NCBI GenBank assembly: GCA_015482705.2
Contig: JADMLA020000016.1
Span: forward strand, 1-27,745
Direction of reading: 5' to 3'
DNA from: Prosthecochloris sp.
Lineage (GTDB): Bacteria; Bacteroidota; Chlorobiia; Chlorobiales; Chlorobiaceae
Length of the DNA stretch: 27,745 nucleotides
Positions within the stretch are counted from its first letter, which is position 1. The number at the start of each line of letters is the position of its first letter. The notes under the pieces were generated by a model that was given only the letters and a program-made list of their open reading frames with translations, was not told the origin of the DNA and did not search any database. Shown here one piece after another: positions 1 through 7,938 of the stretch. A program made the position numbers and the translations under genes.

Positions 1-99
1 GGTCGCCGGAAAAGTGCTTCAGCGAAACAAAACAAAAAAACACAGGGCGATAAGGAAGACGGCGGTAAGACATGGCAGGTGAAGAACCTGCAGTATTAA
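1..99 (+). CDS. 3' end of an unidentified gene (partial)
   Basis: Frame 1 is open from the window edge to a TAA at 97-99, giving a 32-residue Lys/Gln-rich hydrophilic tail that ends ...WQVKNLQY. It lies 19 nt before gvpJ on the same strand, so it is probably the preceding gene of the gas-vesicle operon. The visible tail is too short and too low in complexity to assign; gvpN, gvpC-like or another gvp gene are all possible. A chance open frame of this length cannot be excluded. Confidence 0.45.
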   Translation, partial: GRRKSASAKQNKKTQGDKEDGGKTWQVKNLQY

Positions 100-118
100 T
101 TATTATAATGTTACTCTC

Positions 119-418
119 ATGAGTCAAATAACCCATGCGACACAGGCGTCGACGCTTGCAGACATTTTAGAGCGGGTTCTGGATAAAGGTGTTGTCATTG
201 CTGGTGATATCAAGGTACAGATTGCAGATATCGATCTGATAACGTTGAAAATTCGTCTGGTTGTCGCTTCTGTTGATAAGGCTAAAGAGATCGGAATCAA
301 TTGGTGGGAGGATGATAAAGATCTTTCGATCAACACCAGGTTCAAGAAGCTTCAGGATGAAAACAATCTCTTGAAAGAAAGACTTGTCAAGCTGGAAAGT
401 GCACGGGATTCGGTGTGA
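119..418 (+). CDS. gvpJ: Gas vesicle protein GvpJ (GvpA/J/M/S family)
   Basis: This is a minor shell or nucleation protein of the gas vesicle. Residues about 13-55 carry the GvpA-family core (LADILERVLDKGVVIAGDIK, then IADIDLITLKIRLVVASVDKA). The following KEIGINWWEDD and a C-terminal coiled-coil-like stretch (LQDENNLLKERLVKLES) are typical of the J subgroup and absent from the main shell protein GvpA. The length of 99 aa fits bacterial GvpJ. It begins at an ATG without a clear Shine-Dalgarno and lies 48 nt before gvpH. Known role of the family: an essential accessory protein that interacts with GvpF/L-type proteins during nucleation. Confidence 0.9.
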   Translation: MSQITHATQASTLADILERVLDKGVVIAGDIKVQIADIDLITLKIRLVVASVDKAKEIGINWWEDDKDLSINTRFKKLQDENNLLKERLVKLESARDSV

Positions 419-466
419 TGGTATTTGCTTCTTTACGATAATCTTAAAGCGGAGGGGGATCGGGCC

Positions 467-997
467 ATGAGTCAAAAGAAGAAGAAAGAAGAGTTTGACG
501 TTGATTTCGGGTTTGGCAGTCTCAAGCTGGGCGGTTTGTTCGATGGACTTGATAAACTGGTCGACGCTGCAGCCAAACTGAAAGAGATGGGTAGAGAGTA
601 TTCGAAGGAGGGTGAAATTGATTTAAGTCACTTGAAAAAAGGGATGAAAGGGGTGTTCGGAGTGACGGTCAAGACCGGAATCGGTGGAGAGGGGCCTGTT
701 GTCGAATCTTTCGGTAATATCAGGAAGACGAAAGAAGGGCCGAAGGTCGAGGAAGAAAGAGAGCCGTTATCGGATATTTTCGATGAGGGTGACGATGTCG
801 TCGTCATGCTCGAAATGCCTGGTGTCGCGAAAGAAGACATAACCGTCACTCTTGAAGGAGATATCCTCGAAGTTATCGCACAAAGTCAGTCCCGAAAGTA
901 TCGAAAAGAGCTTCTGCTGCCTTCTGCCGTGCAGGCTGAAACAATAGCATGGACATATCAGAATGGTGTTTTGGAAGTAACTGTGAAGAAAGGCTGA
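467..997 (+). CDS. gvpH: Gas vesicle protein GvpH, Hsp20-like
   Basis: A small-heat-shock-type protein of the GvpH family. The N-terminal part is charged, then has a Gly/Leu-rich stretch (FGFGSLKLGGLFDGLDKLVD) typical of GvpH. The C-terminal ~75 residues form an alpha-crystallin-like domain: PLSDIFDEGDDVVVMLEMPG, VAKEDITVTLEGDILEV, then a final strand NGVLEVTVKK. The start chosen is ATG 467 because GGAGGGGG (451-458) sits at ideal spacing; an in-frame TTG at 425 has no ribosome site. The stop is one base before the next ATG, so it is tightly coupled to the ArsA-like gene. Inferred role: a chaperone that keeps hydrophobic Gvp proteins soluble. It could also be called simply an Hsp20 protein. 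Confidence 0.85.
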   Translation: MSQKKKKEEFDVDFGFGSLKLGGLFDGLDKLVDAAAKLKEMGREYSKEGEIDLSHLKKGMKGVFGVTVKTGIGGEGPVVESFGNIRKTKEGPKVEEEREPLSDIFDEGDDVVVMLEMPGVAKEDITVTLEGDILEVIAQSQSRKYRKELLLPSAVQAETIAWTYQNGVLEVTVKKG

Positions 998-998
998 T

Positions 999-1931
999 AT
1001 GCCGTTGGGAAATATTCTCGATCCGGCGTTGAAAATAATCCTTTTCGGTGGTAAAGGAGGGGTCGGTAAAACAACGTCGGCATCGGCAACAGCTCTCTAC
1101 CTTGCAAGGAGTTATAAAACGCTTCTGATTTCAACAGATCCTGCCCATTCCCTTTCAGACAGTTTCGAGCAGGCAATCGGCAACGACATTTCACCAATTG
1201 AGGGTGTCGGAAAGCTCTACGCTCTCGAGATCGATGCCGAAGAAGCGTATACCAAATTTCAGCTTGAACATGAGCCGGAACTCAGGAAATTGATCGATAC
1301 TTCTACCAACCTCGATGAAGATGATATCAAGTCGTTTATGAGTATGCCGATTCCAGGCGTCGATGAGGTCATGGGTTTCAAGACTATCGTGGACATCATC
1401 GATGAAGCGAATTTCGAAAAGTATGTTATCGATACGGCTCCGACAGGCCATGCTTTACGCCTTATGACTTCTCCCGAACTTTTCGACGACTGGATAAAGG
1501 TTATGGCTCGGATGCGGTGGAAATACCGTTACATGGTGACCCGGTTCGCCGGGGATTACAAGCCGGACGAAGGGGATGACTTTCTTTTTTCGATGAAGAA
1601 AACCGTCAGGAAAGTCCAAAAATTGTTACAGGATACAGCACAGTCCGAGTTCATTGTGGTGACGATTCCCGAAGCAATGGCTCTCGAGGAGACGAAACGG
1701 TTTTTACAACAGCTGCGAAAACTCGGTGTACTCGTAAAGCAGATGATAATCAACAATGTCATGGTATCGGAAGGGTGTGATTTTTGCCGTCGGAGAAAAC
1801 AGAGTCAGAGCCGTTACCTTGAAAGGTTACATGAACTGTTCGGTAAACTCGAGATAACCACGGTACCGCAGTACCCTACGGAAGTCAGGGGTGTTTCGGG
1901 GCTCGAGGGTATCGTGCATCATCTTTTTTAG
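999..1931 (+). CDS. ArsA/GET3-family ATPase in the gas-vesicle operon
   Basis: A cytosolic deviant-Walker-A ATPase of the ArsA/GET3 family, 310 aa. Visible motifs: the P-loop GGKGGVGKTT (residues 17-26, with the signature first Lys), STDPAHSLSDSF (switch I/A-loop region), DTAPTGHALRL (switch II), and a C-terminal CDFCRRRKQSQSRYL in which the CxxC matches the dimer-bridging zinc motif of GET3-like proteins. Only one ATPase half is present, as in GET3, and the length is usual for that group. It begins one base after gvpH and ends three bases before the AAA ATPase, so it is part of the same transcript. GET3 relatives hold hydrophobic segments in solution; handling GvpA-type shell proteins is therefore a reasonable inference. 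No arsenite transporter or regulator is nearby, which argues against arsenic resistance. Confidence 0.88.
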   Translation: MPLGNILDPALKIILFGGKGGVGKTTSASATALYLARSYKTLLISTDPAHSLSDSFEQAIGNDISPIEGVGKLYALEIDAEEAYTKFQLEHEPELRKLIDTSTNLDEDDIKSFMSMPIPGVDEVMGFKTIVDIIDEANFEKYVIDTAPTGHALRLMTSPELFDDWIKVMARMRWKYRYMVTRFAGDYKPDEGDDFLFSMKKTVRKVQKLLQDTAQSEFIVVTIPEAMALEETKRFLQQLRKLGVLVKQMIINNVMVSEGCDFCRRRKQSQSRYLERLHELFGKLEITTVPQYPTEVRGVSGLEGIVHHLF

Positions 1932-1934
1932 TTC

Positions 1935-4121
1935 ATGAAAAAAGTAGTAGAAAGAGCTTTTCAAGTCAAGGAAGCTCTTGCAAAAGATGTCGGGCGAGCA
2001 GTATGCCGACTCGATCCCGAAGAAATGCAAATCTTTGGATTTGCCCCCGGGCAAATTGTTCTCGTTCACGGGCAGAGAAAGACACCGGTAAGAATTATGC
2101 CCTCGTATCCTGAGGATCGTGGAAAAAAGATTGTCCAAATCGATGGAATAACCCGAGAGAATGCAGAAGTAGGGCTCGATGAGAAAGTTCGGATTGAAAG
2201 CGTTCAGGCAGGTCAGGCAAACAAAATTGTGCTTTTACCGTTAACCGGTACAGGTCTTTCGGAGAAGGAGGATAGTCGTTACCTGGGCTCCCTGATCGAT
2301 GGTTTGCCCGTAACGGCAGGGGATAGGGTCAGAGCTAATCTTTTCGGTACCGGAACAGCCGAATTCAAGGTTGTCGAGACTATACCTCGTGGAGTTGTGC
2401 TCATCAATACCGGTACGACGATACGGGTCGAGACAAATGAACAGGGAGGGAAAAAAGCGGCACGAATAGCCTATGAGGATATCGGTGGTTTAGGTGTGCA
2501 GGTGGAACGAATTCGTGAAATGATAGAGCTGCCTCTGAGGTTTCCCCAGATTTTCGAGCGTCTGGGGATAGATGCCCCGAAAGGTGTGCTTTTGCATGGT
2601 CCTCCCGGTACAGGAAAGACGCTTACTGCGCGTGCTGTCGCCAACGAAACCGATGTGTTTTTCACCCACATTTCCGGACCTGAGGTCATCGGGAAATTCT
2701 ACGGGGAAAGTGAGGGAAGGTTGAGAAGGGTGTTTGAAGAGGCCGAGGCCAACGCCCCTGCTATCATATTTATTGACGAGATCGATGCCATCGCTCCCAA
2801 AAGAGAAGATATGGGCGGGGAAAAGCAGGTTGAACGCCGGGTGGTAGCTCAGTTACTTGCATTGTTGGACGGGTTGAAATCAAGAGGTCAAGTCATTGTC
2901 ATCGGTGCAACGAATCTGCCAAATACGCTTGATCCTGCGTTGAGAAGGCCAGGTCGGTTCGATCGTGAAATTTTGATTCCGATACCCGATAAGAACGCCC
3001 GCTACGATATTTTGCAGATTCATACCAGAGGAATGCCCCTTGCGGATGATGTCGATCTGAAAAAACTTGCTGAAGTGACTCACGGCTTTGTCGGCGCCGA
3101 CCTTCAGGCATTTGCTCGTGAGGCTGCAATGCTGGCTTTACGGAGAATTCTGCCCGATATAGATTTCAGCCGGCCTGAAATTTCCTACGACCTGGCAATG
3201 GGCCTCACTATTTCTATGGCTGATTTTTTGTCGGCGATGAAGGATGTCGAGCCTTCAGCCATTCGGGAAGTGTTCGTCGAGGTTCCCAATGTAGCGTGGC
3301 ATCATGTCGGTGGTTTGGAGGCCGTTAAGGAAGAGTTGGAGGAAGCTGTCGTATGGCCTTTGAAGTTTGCCGAAGTTTTTCGGAAAACTAAAACACGTCC
3401 GCCGAAAGGTGTTTTGCTCTATGGTGTTCCGGGTACGGGTAAAACATTGCTTGCAAAGGCACTTGCAACCGAAAGTGCAGTGAACTTCATCGCTGTAAAA
3501 GGTCCGGAGCTTATCAGCCAATACATTGGTGAATCCGAACGTGCCGTACGAGAAGTTTTCAAGAAAGCAAGGCAGGCGGCACCGACGATCCTGTTTCTCG
3601 ATGAGATAGACAGCCTTGTACCGAGAAGAAGTGGGGAAATGTCCGGAGAACGGGTTGTTGAACGGGTTATCAGCCAGTTGCTTACCGAAATGGATGGAAT
3701 AGAAGAGCTGCAGGGAGTTTTGGTGCTCGCGGCAACCAATCGTCTGGATCTCATTGAGCCGGCCCTGCTCAGAAGCGGCAGGTTCGACCTTCTCCTTGAA
3801 ATACCGGTGCCCGATCACAATGCCAGGGAACGTATTTTCACCATTCATACAGGGCAGATGCCTCTTGGAGAAAACGTCGATGTATCAATGCTCGCTGAAA
3901 AAACTGCAGGAATGAGTGGGGCGGATATCGCTTTTATTTGCAGAAGAGCTTCGATACTGGCTATACGTGGGTATATCAAAAAGTTGTCTCTGGATAAAGA
4001 GCGGGAGTTTGATGCGGATTATGTTTCGAAGACTTCCATTTCGATTACAACAGAACATTTCAATGCGGCTATAGCATTGCTTGCAGATATGCTCGCAGAA
4101 CGCAAACACATGGTAAGGTAG
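1935..4121 (+). CDS. CDC48/VAT-type double AAA+ ATPase
   Basis: A hexameric unfoldase or segregase of the CDC48/p97/VAT family, 728 aa. The N domain (about 1-185) has the CDC48 N-terminal pattern (AKDVGRAVCRLDPEEMQ, then PGQIVLVHGQRKTPVRI). D1 has Walker A GPPGTGKT at about 222-229 and Walker B IIFIDEID at about 277-284. D2 has Walker A GVPGTGKT at about 497-504, with Val for the usual Pro, and Walker B ILFLDEID at about 552-559. Both domains keep the sensor Asn (GATNLPNTLDPALRRPGRFDR; AATNRLDLIEPALLRSGRFD). Length and domain order are complete. It lies 3 nt after the ArsA-like gene and 4 nt before a GvpF/L gene. This type is known from archaea and a few bacteria; its position suggests remodelling of gas-vesicle assembly intermediates. 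It is not GvpN, which has one MoxR-type AAA domain. Confidence 0.92.
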   Translation: MKKVVERAFQVKEALAKDVGRAVCRLDPEEMQIFGFAPGQIVLVHGQRKTPVRIMPSYPEDRGKKIVQIDGITRENAEVGLDEKVRIESVQAGQANKIVLLPLTGTGLSEKEDSRYLGSLIDGLPVTAGDRVRANLFGTGTAEFKVVETIPRGVVLINTGTTIRVETNEQGGKKAARIAYEDIGGLGVQVERIREMIELPLRFPQIFERLGIDAPKGVLLHGPPGTGKTLTARAVANETDVFFTHISGPEVIGKFYGESEGRLRRVFEEAEANAPAIIFIDEIDAIAPKREDMGGEKQVERRVVAQLLALLDGLKSRGQVIVIGATNLPNTLDPALRRPGRFDREILIPIPDKNARYDILQIHTRGMPLADDVDLKKLAEVTHGFVGADLQAFAREAAMLALRRILPDIDFSRPEISYDLAMGLTISMADFLSAMKDVEPSAIREVFVEVPNVAWHHVGGLEAVKEELEEAVVWPLKFAEVFRKTKTRPPKGVLLYGVPGTGKTLLAKALATESAVNFIAVKGPELISQYIGESERAVREVFKKARQAAPTILFLDEIDSLVPRRSGEMSGERVVERVISQLLTEMDGIEELQGVLVLAATNRLDLIEPALLRSGRFDLLLEIPVPDHNARERIFTIHTGQMPLGENVDVSMLAEKTAGMSGADIAFICRRASILAIRGYIKKLSLDKEREFDADYVSKTSISITTEHFNAAIALLADMLAERKHMVR

Positions 4122-4125
4122 TAGT

Positions 4126-4887
4126 ATGTCTGAAACTGGAAAATATATCTATTGTATAGTAGCTTCTTCACAAGAAAGAAATTTTGGACCGATAGGTATT
4201 GGTGGAGAAGAAAACGAGGTGATGACGATAAGTTACGAAAATCTCAGCATGGTTGTCAGTGATCATCCTCTTTCCAAGTTTGTGCTGAAACCCGAGACCA
4301 TTCTGGCGCATGAGAAAGTTATTGAAGCGGTAATGAAAGAGTATAGCGGTATACTACCTGTGAAATTCGGGACAGTCGCAAAAAATGCCGATGAAATACG
4401 AGATTTTCTTGACAGAAGGTATCGTGAGTTTATGGACTTCTTGAAATACTTTGAAAACAAGATCGAGCTGAATGTCAAATGTGAATGGAAGAGTATGAAT
4501 GAGGTTTTTCATGAGATAGGTGGAGAGCATGAAGATCTGAAAGAAAAGCTCTTGGCAAACGAAGACGGCGTCGATAAAGAGACGATGATACAGGTTGGAA
4601 AAATTGTTGAAGAAGAGTTGATGAAAAAAAGAGAAGAGGTCTCCGATACCGTCCTGAATGCTTTGAGAAAAATTGCTGTGGACTATAAGGTGAACACGAA
4701 TTCGAATGAAAAAACATTTCTCAATATAGCCTTTCTTGTGGATTCGGGGCGTGAAAAAGAGTTTGATGGTGTTGTTGATGATTTATATGAGGAGTTCGGA
4801 GGGAAAGTACATTTTTCCTATGCGGGTCCTTTCCCGCCATATAATTTTGTCGATATCGTTATTTATCCGGAAAACTGGGAACTATAA
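4126..4887 (+). CDS. gvpF: GvpF/GvpL family gas vesicle protein (copy 1)
   Basis: An accessory gas-vesicle protein of the GvpF/L family, 253 aa. The family opening KYIYCIVASS is at residues 6-15, followed by IGIGGEENEVMTISYENLSMVVSD, the helix AHEKVIEAVMKEYSGILPVKFGTV and the C-terminal signature YAGPFPPYNFVDIVIYP. Structures known for GvpF show two alpha/beta subdomains with a GvpA-binding surface. The middle is a Lys/Glu-rich helical segment. AAGGTAG just upstream can serve as ribosome site. Assigned F because it precedes gvpG as in the Bacillus order, although the next gene is an equally good F candidate. Confidence 0.88.
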   Translation: MSETGKYIYCIVASSQERNFGPIGIGGEENEVMTISYENLSMVVSDHPLSKFVLKPETILAHEKVIEAVMKEYSGILPVKFGTVAKNADEIRDFLDRRYREFMDFLKYFENKIELNVKCEWKSMNEVFHEIGGEHEDLKEKLLANEDGVDKETMIQVGKIVEEELMKKREEVSDTVLNALRKIAVDYKVNTNSNEKTFLNIAFLVDSGREKEFDGVVDDLYEEFGGKVHFSYAGPFPPYNFVDIVIYPENWEL

Positions 4888-4902
4888 ATAAAAAAACTGC
4901 AT

Positions 4903-5649
4903 ATGAGTCAACAAGAAGGATTATACCTGTATTGTATCATAAGGTCGTCAAGTACTGTTTCATTCGGTCATTTTGGTATTGGCGGACGAGGAGATGAAGT
5001 GACAACGGTTGGATATGACGGCTTATCAGCTGTTGTCAGCCGGGCTCCTCTCCTGAAGTATGAGGCGTCGAGAGAAAACATGATAGCTCATGAAATGGTT
5101 ATTGAAACGGTTATGAAAGGTTATTCGGTTCTGCCGCTTCGGTTCGCCACTGTTGTCGAGAGTGAGTCGGACGTTATGGAGCTATTGAAGGAAAAACACG
5201 ATAAATTCACAGAAGGTCTTGACTTTGTCGAAGGAAAAGTTGAGTTGGGTATCAAAGCGATTGCCAAAAAAGATATTGTTTTTGATGATATTCTGAAAAA
5301 TTACGAGGAAGTTCGAAAACTGAAGAAAAAAATTGAAGGAATGTCTCATGATCAGGCTTACTACGAACACATAGAAATAGGAAAAAAAGTCGAAGAAGCT
5401 TTGGTTTTGGAAAAAGAAAAGTATCGAAAAGCTATTCTCGATGCACTTGGCTCTGTCGCTTTGGAAATAAAAGAAAATAATTGCTTTGGTGATAGAATGA
5501 TCGTGAATGCAGCATTTTTCGTCGATGCGAAAAGGGAATCAGAATTTGATGCCCGAGTCAACGAGCTGGCGGATCAGTATGGAGATAAGATTATTTTTAA
5601 ATATGTCGGTGGATTGCCGCCATATAGTTTTGTGAATTTATCGTTATGA
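4903..5649 (+). CDS. GvpF/GvpL family gas vesicle protein (copy 2)
   Basis: The second GvpF/L paralogue, 248 aa, clearly closest to copy 1: LYLYCIIRSSSTVSFGHFGI, GGRGDEVTTVGYDGLSAVVS and AHEMVIETVMKGYSVLPLRF align with it block for block. The C-terminal signature is altered to YVGGLPPYSFVNLSL, lacking the Gly-Pro of GPxPPY and the last few residues of copy 1. It lies 15 nt after copy 1 and 12 nt before gvpG. This is probably a tandem duplication within the operon followed by divergence; a specialised partner choice is inferred, not shown. Confidence 0.87.
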   Translation: MSQQEGLYLYCIIRSSSTVSFGHFGIGGRGDEVTTVGYDGLSAVVSRAPLLKYEASRENMIAHEMVIETVMKGYSVLPLRFATVVESESDVMELLKEKHDKFTEGLDFVEGKVELGIKAIAKKDIVFDDILKNYEEVRKLKKKIEGMSHDQAYYEHIEIGKKVEEALVLEKEKYRKAILDALGSVALEIKENNCFGDRMIVNAAFFVDAKRESEFDARVNELADQYGDKIIFKYVGGLPPYSFVNLSL

Positions 5650-5661
5650 TGTTTTTGATTT

Positions 5662-5883
5662 ATGCTTCTTATCGATGACATATTTTTTGCTCCGATCAAT
5701 GGTATAGTATGGATCGCGAAAAAGATAGACGATATCTCACAAGAAGAATTGTCGGATAAAGGTAAAGTCAAGGAAAAACTCATGGAGTTGCAATTACGCT
5801 ATGAGCTCGATGAAATAAGCGAGGAAGAATACTATGAAAAAGAGAGAGAGTTGTTGGAATATTTGAAAAAAGAAACAGAATGA
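5662..5883 (+). CDS. gvpG: Gas vesicle protein GvpG
   Basis: A short acidic helical protein of 73 aa matching GvpG. The N-terminal hydrophobic stretch MLLIDDIFFAPINGIVWIAK is the family hallmark. It is followed by a charged helical region with LMELQLRYELDEISEEEYYE, the usual GvpG C-terminal pattern (length, LQ-x-x-x-E-x-EISEEEY). It lies between GvpF/L copy 2 and gvpO. The family is required for vesicle formation and is thought to act with GvpF in nucleation; its molecular role is not settled. Confidence 0.88.
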   Translation: MLLIDDIFFAPINGIVWIAKKIDDISQEELSDKGKVKEKLMELQLRYELDEISEEEYYEKERELLEYLKKETE

Positions 5884-5887
5884 AACA

Positions 5888-6181
5888 ATGAATGATACAA
5901 AAAAGCACGACAATGAAAACCCGAAACAGCCATCTATTCTTGATGCTCGTAAAAAGGTTTCTTCTTTTATCATGGAGGCACTGAAGGTAAGGGATGTTAA
6001 AATCATTAAAACGCTCAAAGAAGAAAACTGTTGGGAAGCCCTTGCCGAGGTCTATGAAGACAGTGCTTTTATCCAGGAGTTGGGGTTGAACACCCGTGTC
6101 AAAGACAGAAATCTCTATGAGATCAAACTTGCCGAGGATTTAGAGGTCATTGCTTTTGAAAAAATACGTTCAATAGAATAA
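5888..6181 (+). CDS. gvpO: Gas vesicle protein GvpO
   Basis: A 97-aa protein with a polar N-terminus (1-15) and a C-terminal domain resembling GvpO: a helix (ILDARKKVSSFIMEALKVRD), then CWEALAEVYEDSAF, then NLYEIKLAEDLEVIAFEKIR. The tryptophan-containing centre and the YEI(K/x)L-D-E-x(V/I) strand are the GvpO pattern. It starts 4 nt after gvpG and ends 18 nt before the third GvpF/L gene. The name rests on motif and position only. GvpO of haloarchaea is needed for vesicle formation. Confidence 0.75.
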   Translation: MNDTKKHDNENPKQPSILDARKKVSSFIMEALKVRDVKIIKTLKEENCWEALAEVYEDSAFIQELGLNTRVKDRNLYEIKLAEDLEVIAFEKIRSIE

Positions 6182-6199
6182 GTATCAAGGCTGAAGAGC

Positions 6200-6982
6200 A
6201 TGGGCAAGTGTATTTATGTTTACTGTGTGGCTCAAGAGCCTTTCCATCTCATAGAGCAGGGGGTATTCAAAGCCGACCTCCATTCACTTGAACATCATGG
6301 ATTGAGGGTTCTCGCCAGGACTGTTTCTGCCGATGATTTTCTTGAAACGAAGTTTCAGGAAAATGTGAAAAACATTCAATGGCTTAAACATTGGGCTCTC
6401 GAGCATCACGAGATTTTAGCTGCTTTGGTAGGGGTTGTTACGTTTCTGCCTTTCAAGTTCGCTACGGTATTTCATTCCGAAAAGAACGTTGTAGCCATGT
6501 TGGATAAACATGAGGTTGCTATGAAAGAACAGCTGCGAAAATTGTCGGGAAAACTCGAGTATGGCGTGAAAGCATGGGCTGATGATGAGGCGGTAAGAGG
6601 TTATGTGACGAAGGTTAGTCCGGAGGTAAAGGCCTTCGATAAGGAGATTTCAATAAGTTCTCCAGGGAAGGCTTTCTTCCTCAAAAAGAAAAGGGATATT
6701 ACCCTCGAGCATGAAGCACAGTCGTTTTTTGAAAAACATGTACGTGAGAGTATGCTTTGTCTTGCATCGCACACTCGGGAAAACAGCCTTCCTGCACGCG
6801 AAATGGCCAATGGCGAAGGAAAGAATGGATTGAAAGCGGATTTTCTGGTCGAACATCCCGAAAAAGAGATTTTTCTGCATGAGCTCGAGGCAAAAAAAAG
6901 GTCTTTGAGGGCATGCGGTATTCACCTGGAGTGTACTGGGCCATGGCCCCCATACAATTTTGCCGATTTTTCTGTTCAGTAA
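6200..6982 (+). CDS. gvpL: GvpF/GvpL family gas vesicle protein (copy 3, GvpL position)
   Basis: The third GvpF/L paralogue, 260 aa. The opening CIYVYCVAQ, the central HHEILAALVGVVTFLPFKFATVF block and the C-terminal CTGPWPPYNFADFSV are intact. It diverges strongly from copies 1 and 2: it lacks the IGIGG loop and has a basic insertion (AFFLKKKRDI). By position after gvpG/gvpO and before gvpS it corresponds to gvpL of the Bacillus order F-G-L-S-K. GAAGAG lies 7 nt before ATG 6200. Confidence 0.85.
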   Translation: MGKCIYVYCVAQEPFHLIEQGVFKADLHSLEHHGLRVLARTVSADDFLETKFQENVKNIQWLKHWALEHHEILAALVGVVTFLPFKFATVFHSEKNVVAMLDKHEVAMKEQLRKLSGKLEYGVKAWADDEAVRGYVTKVSPEVKAFDKEISISSPGKAFFLKKKRDITLEHEAQSFFEKHVRESMLCLASHTRENSLPAREMANGEGKNGLKADFLVEHPEKEIFLHELEAKKRSLRACGIHLECTGPWPPYNFADFSVQ

Positions 6983-7000
6983 GCAACGCGGGAGCCTTTT

Positions 7001-7216
7001 ATGAATGATAGTGATGCGTCACAAAATGTTACAGTGCTTGAATTACTTGACCGGGTACTCAATAAGGGAGTTGTCATTGCCGGGGATATAACCATTTCCG
7101 TCGCGGATATCGATTTACTCTATATCGGTGTCAAGCTGTTGCTCTCTTCGGTTGATACGATGGAACAGCATAAAAAAAGCAACCTGAAAATGCCGGGGGT
7201 TGAGCATGAAGCATGA
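7001..7216 (+). CDS. gvpS: GvpS-type protein (GvpA/J/M/S family)
   Basis: A 71-aa member of the GvpA superfamily. The core TVLELLDRVLNKGVVIAGDI followed by ISVADIDLLYIGVKLLLSSVDTMEQ corresponds to the amphipathic shell core of GvpA. VDLVY/IDLLY and the LLSSVDT ending fit GvpS better than GvpA or GvpJ, and it lacks the WWE motif of GvpJ. GGGAG lies upstream of the ATG. The last 11 nt overlap the next gene, implying translational coupling. It is shorter than Bacillus GvpS, missing most of the C-terminal tail. GvpM is an alternative name. Confidence 0.8.
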   Translation: MNDSDASQNVTVLELLDRVLNKGVVIAGDITISVADIDLLYIGVKLLLSSVDTMEQHKKSNLKMPGVEHEA

Positions 7217-7916
7217 AGAAAGGGTGCTTGCATGCTTGTATGCAATTGCAGGGGATGATTTTTCAGAAACACTGGTATCGGGAATTCCGGGAATGGCAGG
7301 TGAGTCATTATACCCTGTACGGTATAACGGGATTGTCGCCATTGCAGGTATTGTCGGCAGGGAGCGCTTGACGCTTGACAAGTCGGCAGCTCTTGCCTAT
7401 GGGGAAATTCTCGATACGCTTTCTGAGAACTTCACCGTACTTCCTTGCAGGTTTGGGACATTGCTGAAAGATGACGATGCCATTACCGAGGTGCTTCAAG
7501 AGTGTTACGCTTTTTATGAAAGGAAGCTTGTCGAGTTGAAAGACAAAAAGGAGTTCGGGCTTACAATACTTTCCGAAAAAAAAGGTGCAGCAACGTGCAA
7601 CGTTCGAAACGATCGGAAGGCGGGCGATGGAAAAGAGTATCTCATGTTGAAGTATCAGCAATTCAAAGCAGAACATGAGTTGAAAAAAAATACCCGAAGT
7701 GCGATCGATGTCATTCGACTCGAGTTGCAAGAGATCAGTAGTGAATGCGAAGGGAACTCTTCGGCAAATGGACAGATACCATTCAGCGGCTCCTTTCTGG
7801 TAGAGAAAAAAAATATGGATTTTTTCTGTTCGAAAGTGAAGATTTTTCAGAGGCGGTACCCCGAGCTGAAATTTCTGTTGACGGGCCCGTGGCCGCCATT
7901 CAGTTTTGTCTCTTGA
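7206..7916 (+). CDS. GvpF/GvpL family gas vesicle protein (copy 4)
   Basis: The fourth GvpF/L paralogue, 236 aa. Family blocks: RVLACLYAIAGDDF at the start, YNGIVAIAGIVGRERLT, then LSENFTVLPCRFGTLLKDDDAI, and the C-terminal LTGPWPPFSFVS. The start chosen is ATG 7206, preceded by GGGGG (7194-7198); an in-frame TTG at 7200 would sit against the ribosome site. It overlaps gvpS by 11 nt and ends 22 nt before gvpK. It is the most diverged of the four (no IYC at the start; Phe for Tyr in PPY), suggesting a separate role rather than a recent copy. Confidence 0.83.
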   Translation: MKHEERVLACLYAIAGDDFSETLVSGIPGMAGESLYPVRYNGIVAIAGIVGRERLTLDKSAALAYGEILDTLSENFTVLPCRFGTLLKDDDAITEVLQECYAFYERKLVELKDKKEFGLTILSEKKGAATCNVRNDRKAGDGKEYLMLKYQQFKAEHELKKNTRSAIDVIRLELQEISSECEGNSSANGQIPFSGSFLVEKKNMDFFCSKVKIFQRRYPELKFLLTGPWPPFSFVS

Positions 7917-7938
7917 TCGTAAATGAAATTCTCCTTCT

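Noticed and set aside
425..466. Upstream TTG start for gvpH
   Set aside because: ATG 467 has a near-perfect ribosome site and gives the natural GvpH N-terminus.
999..1931. Arsenical resistance ATPase ArsA
   Set aside because: No arsB, arsR or arsC nearby, and the gene is embedded in the gas-vesicle operon, so a chaperone-type role is more likely.
3255..3848. 197-codon open frame on the - strand opposite the CDC48-type gene
   Set aside because: It lies within the second AAA domain, whose motifs are clearly encoded on the + strand; the antisense translation looks random.
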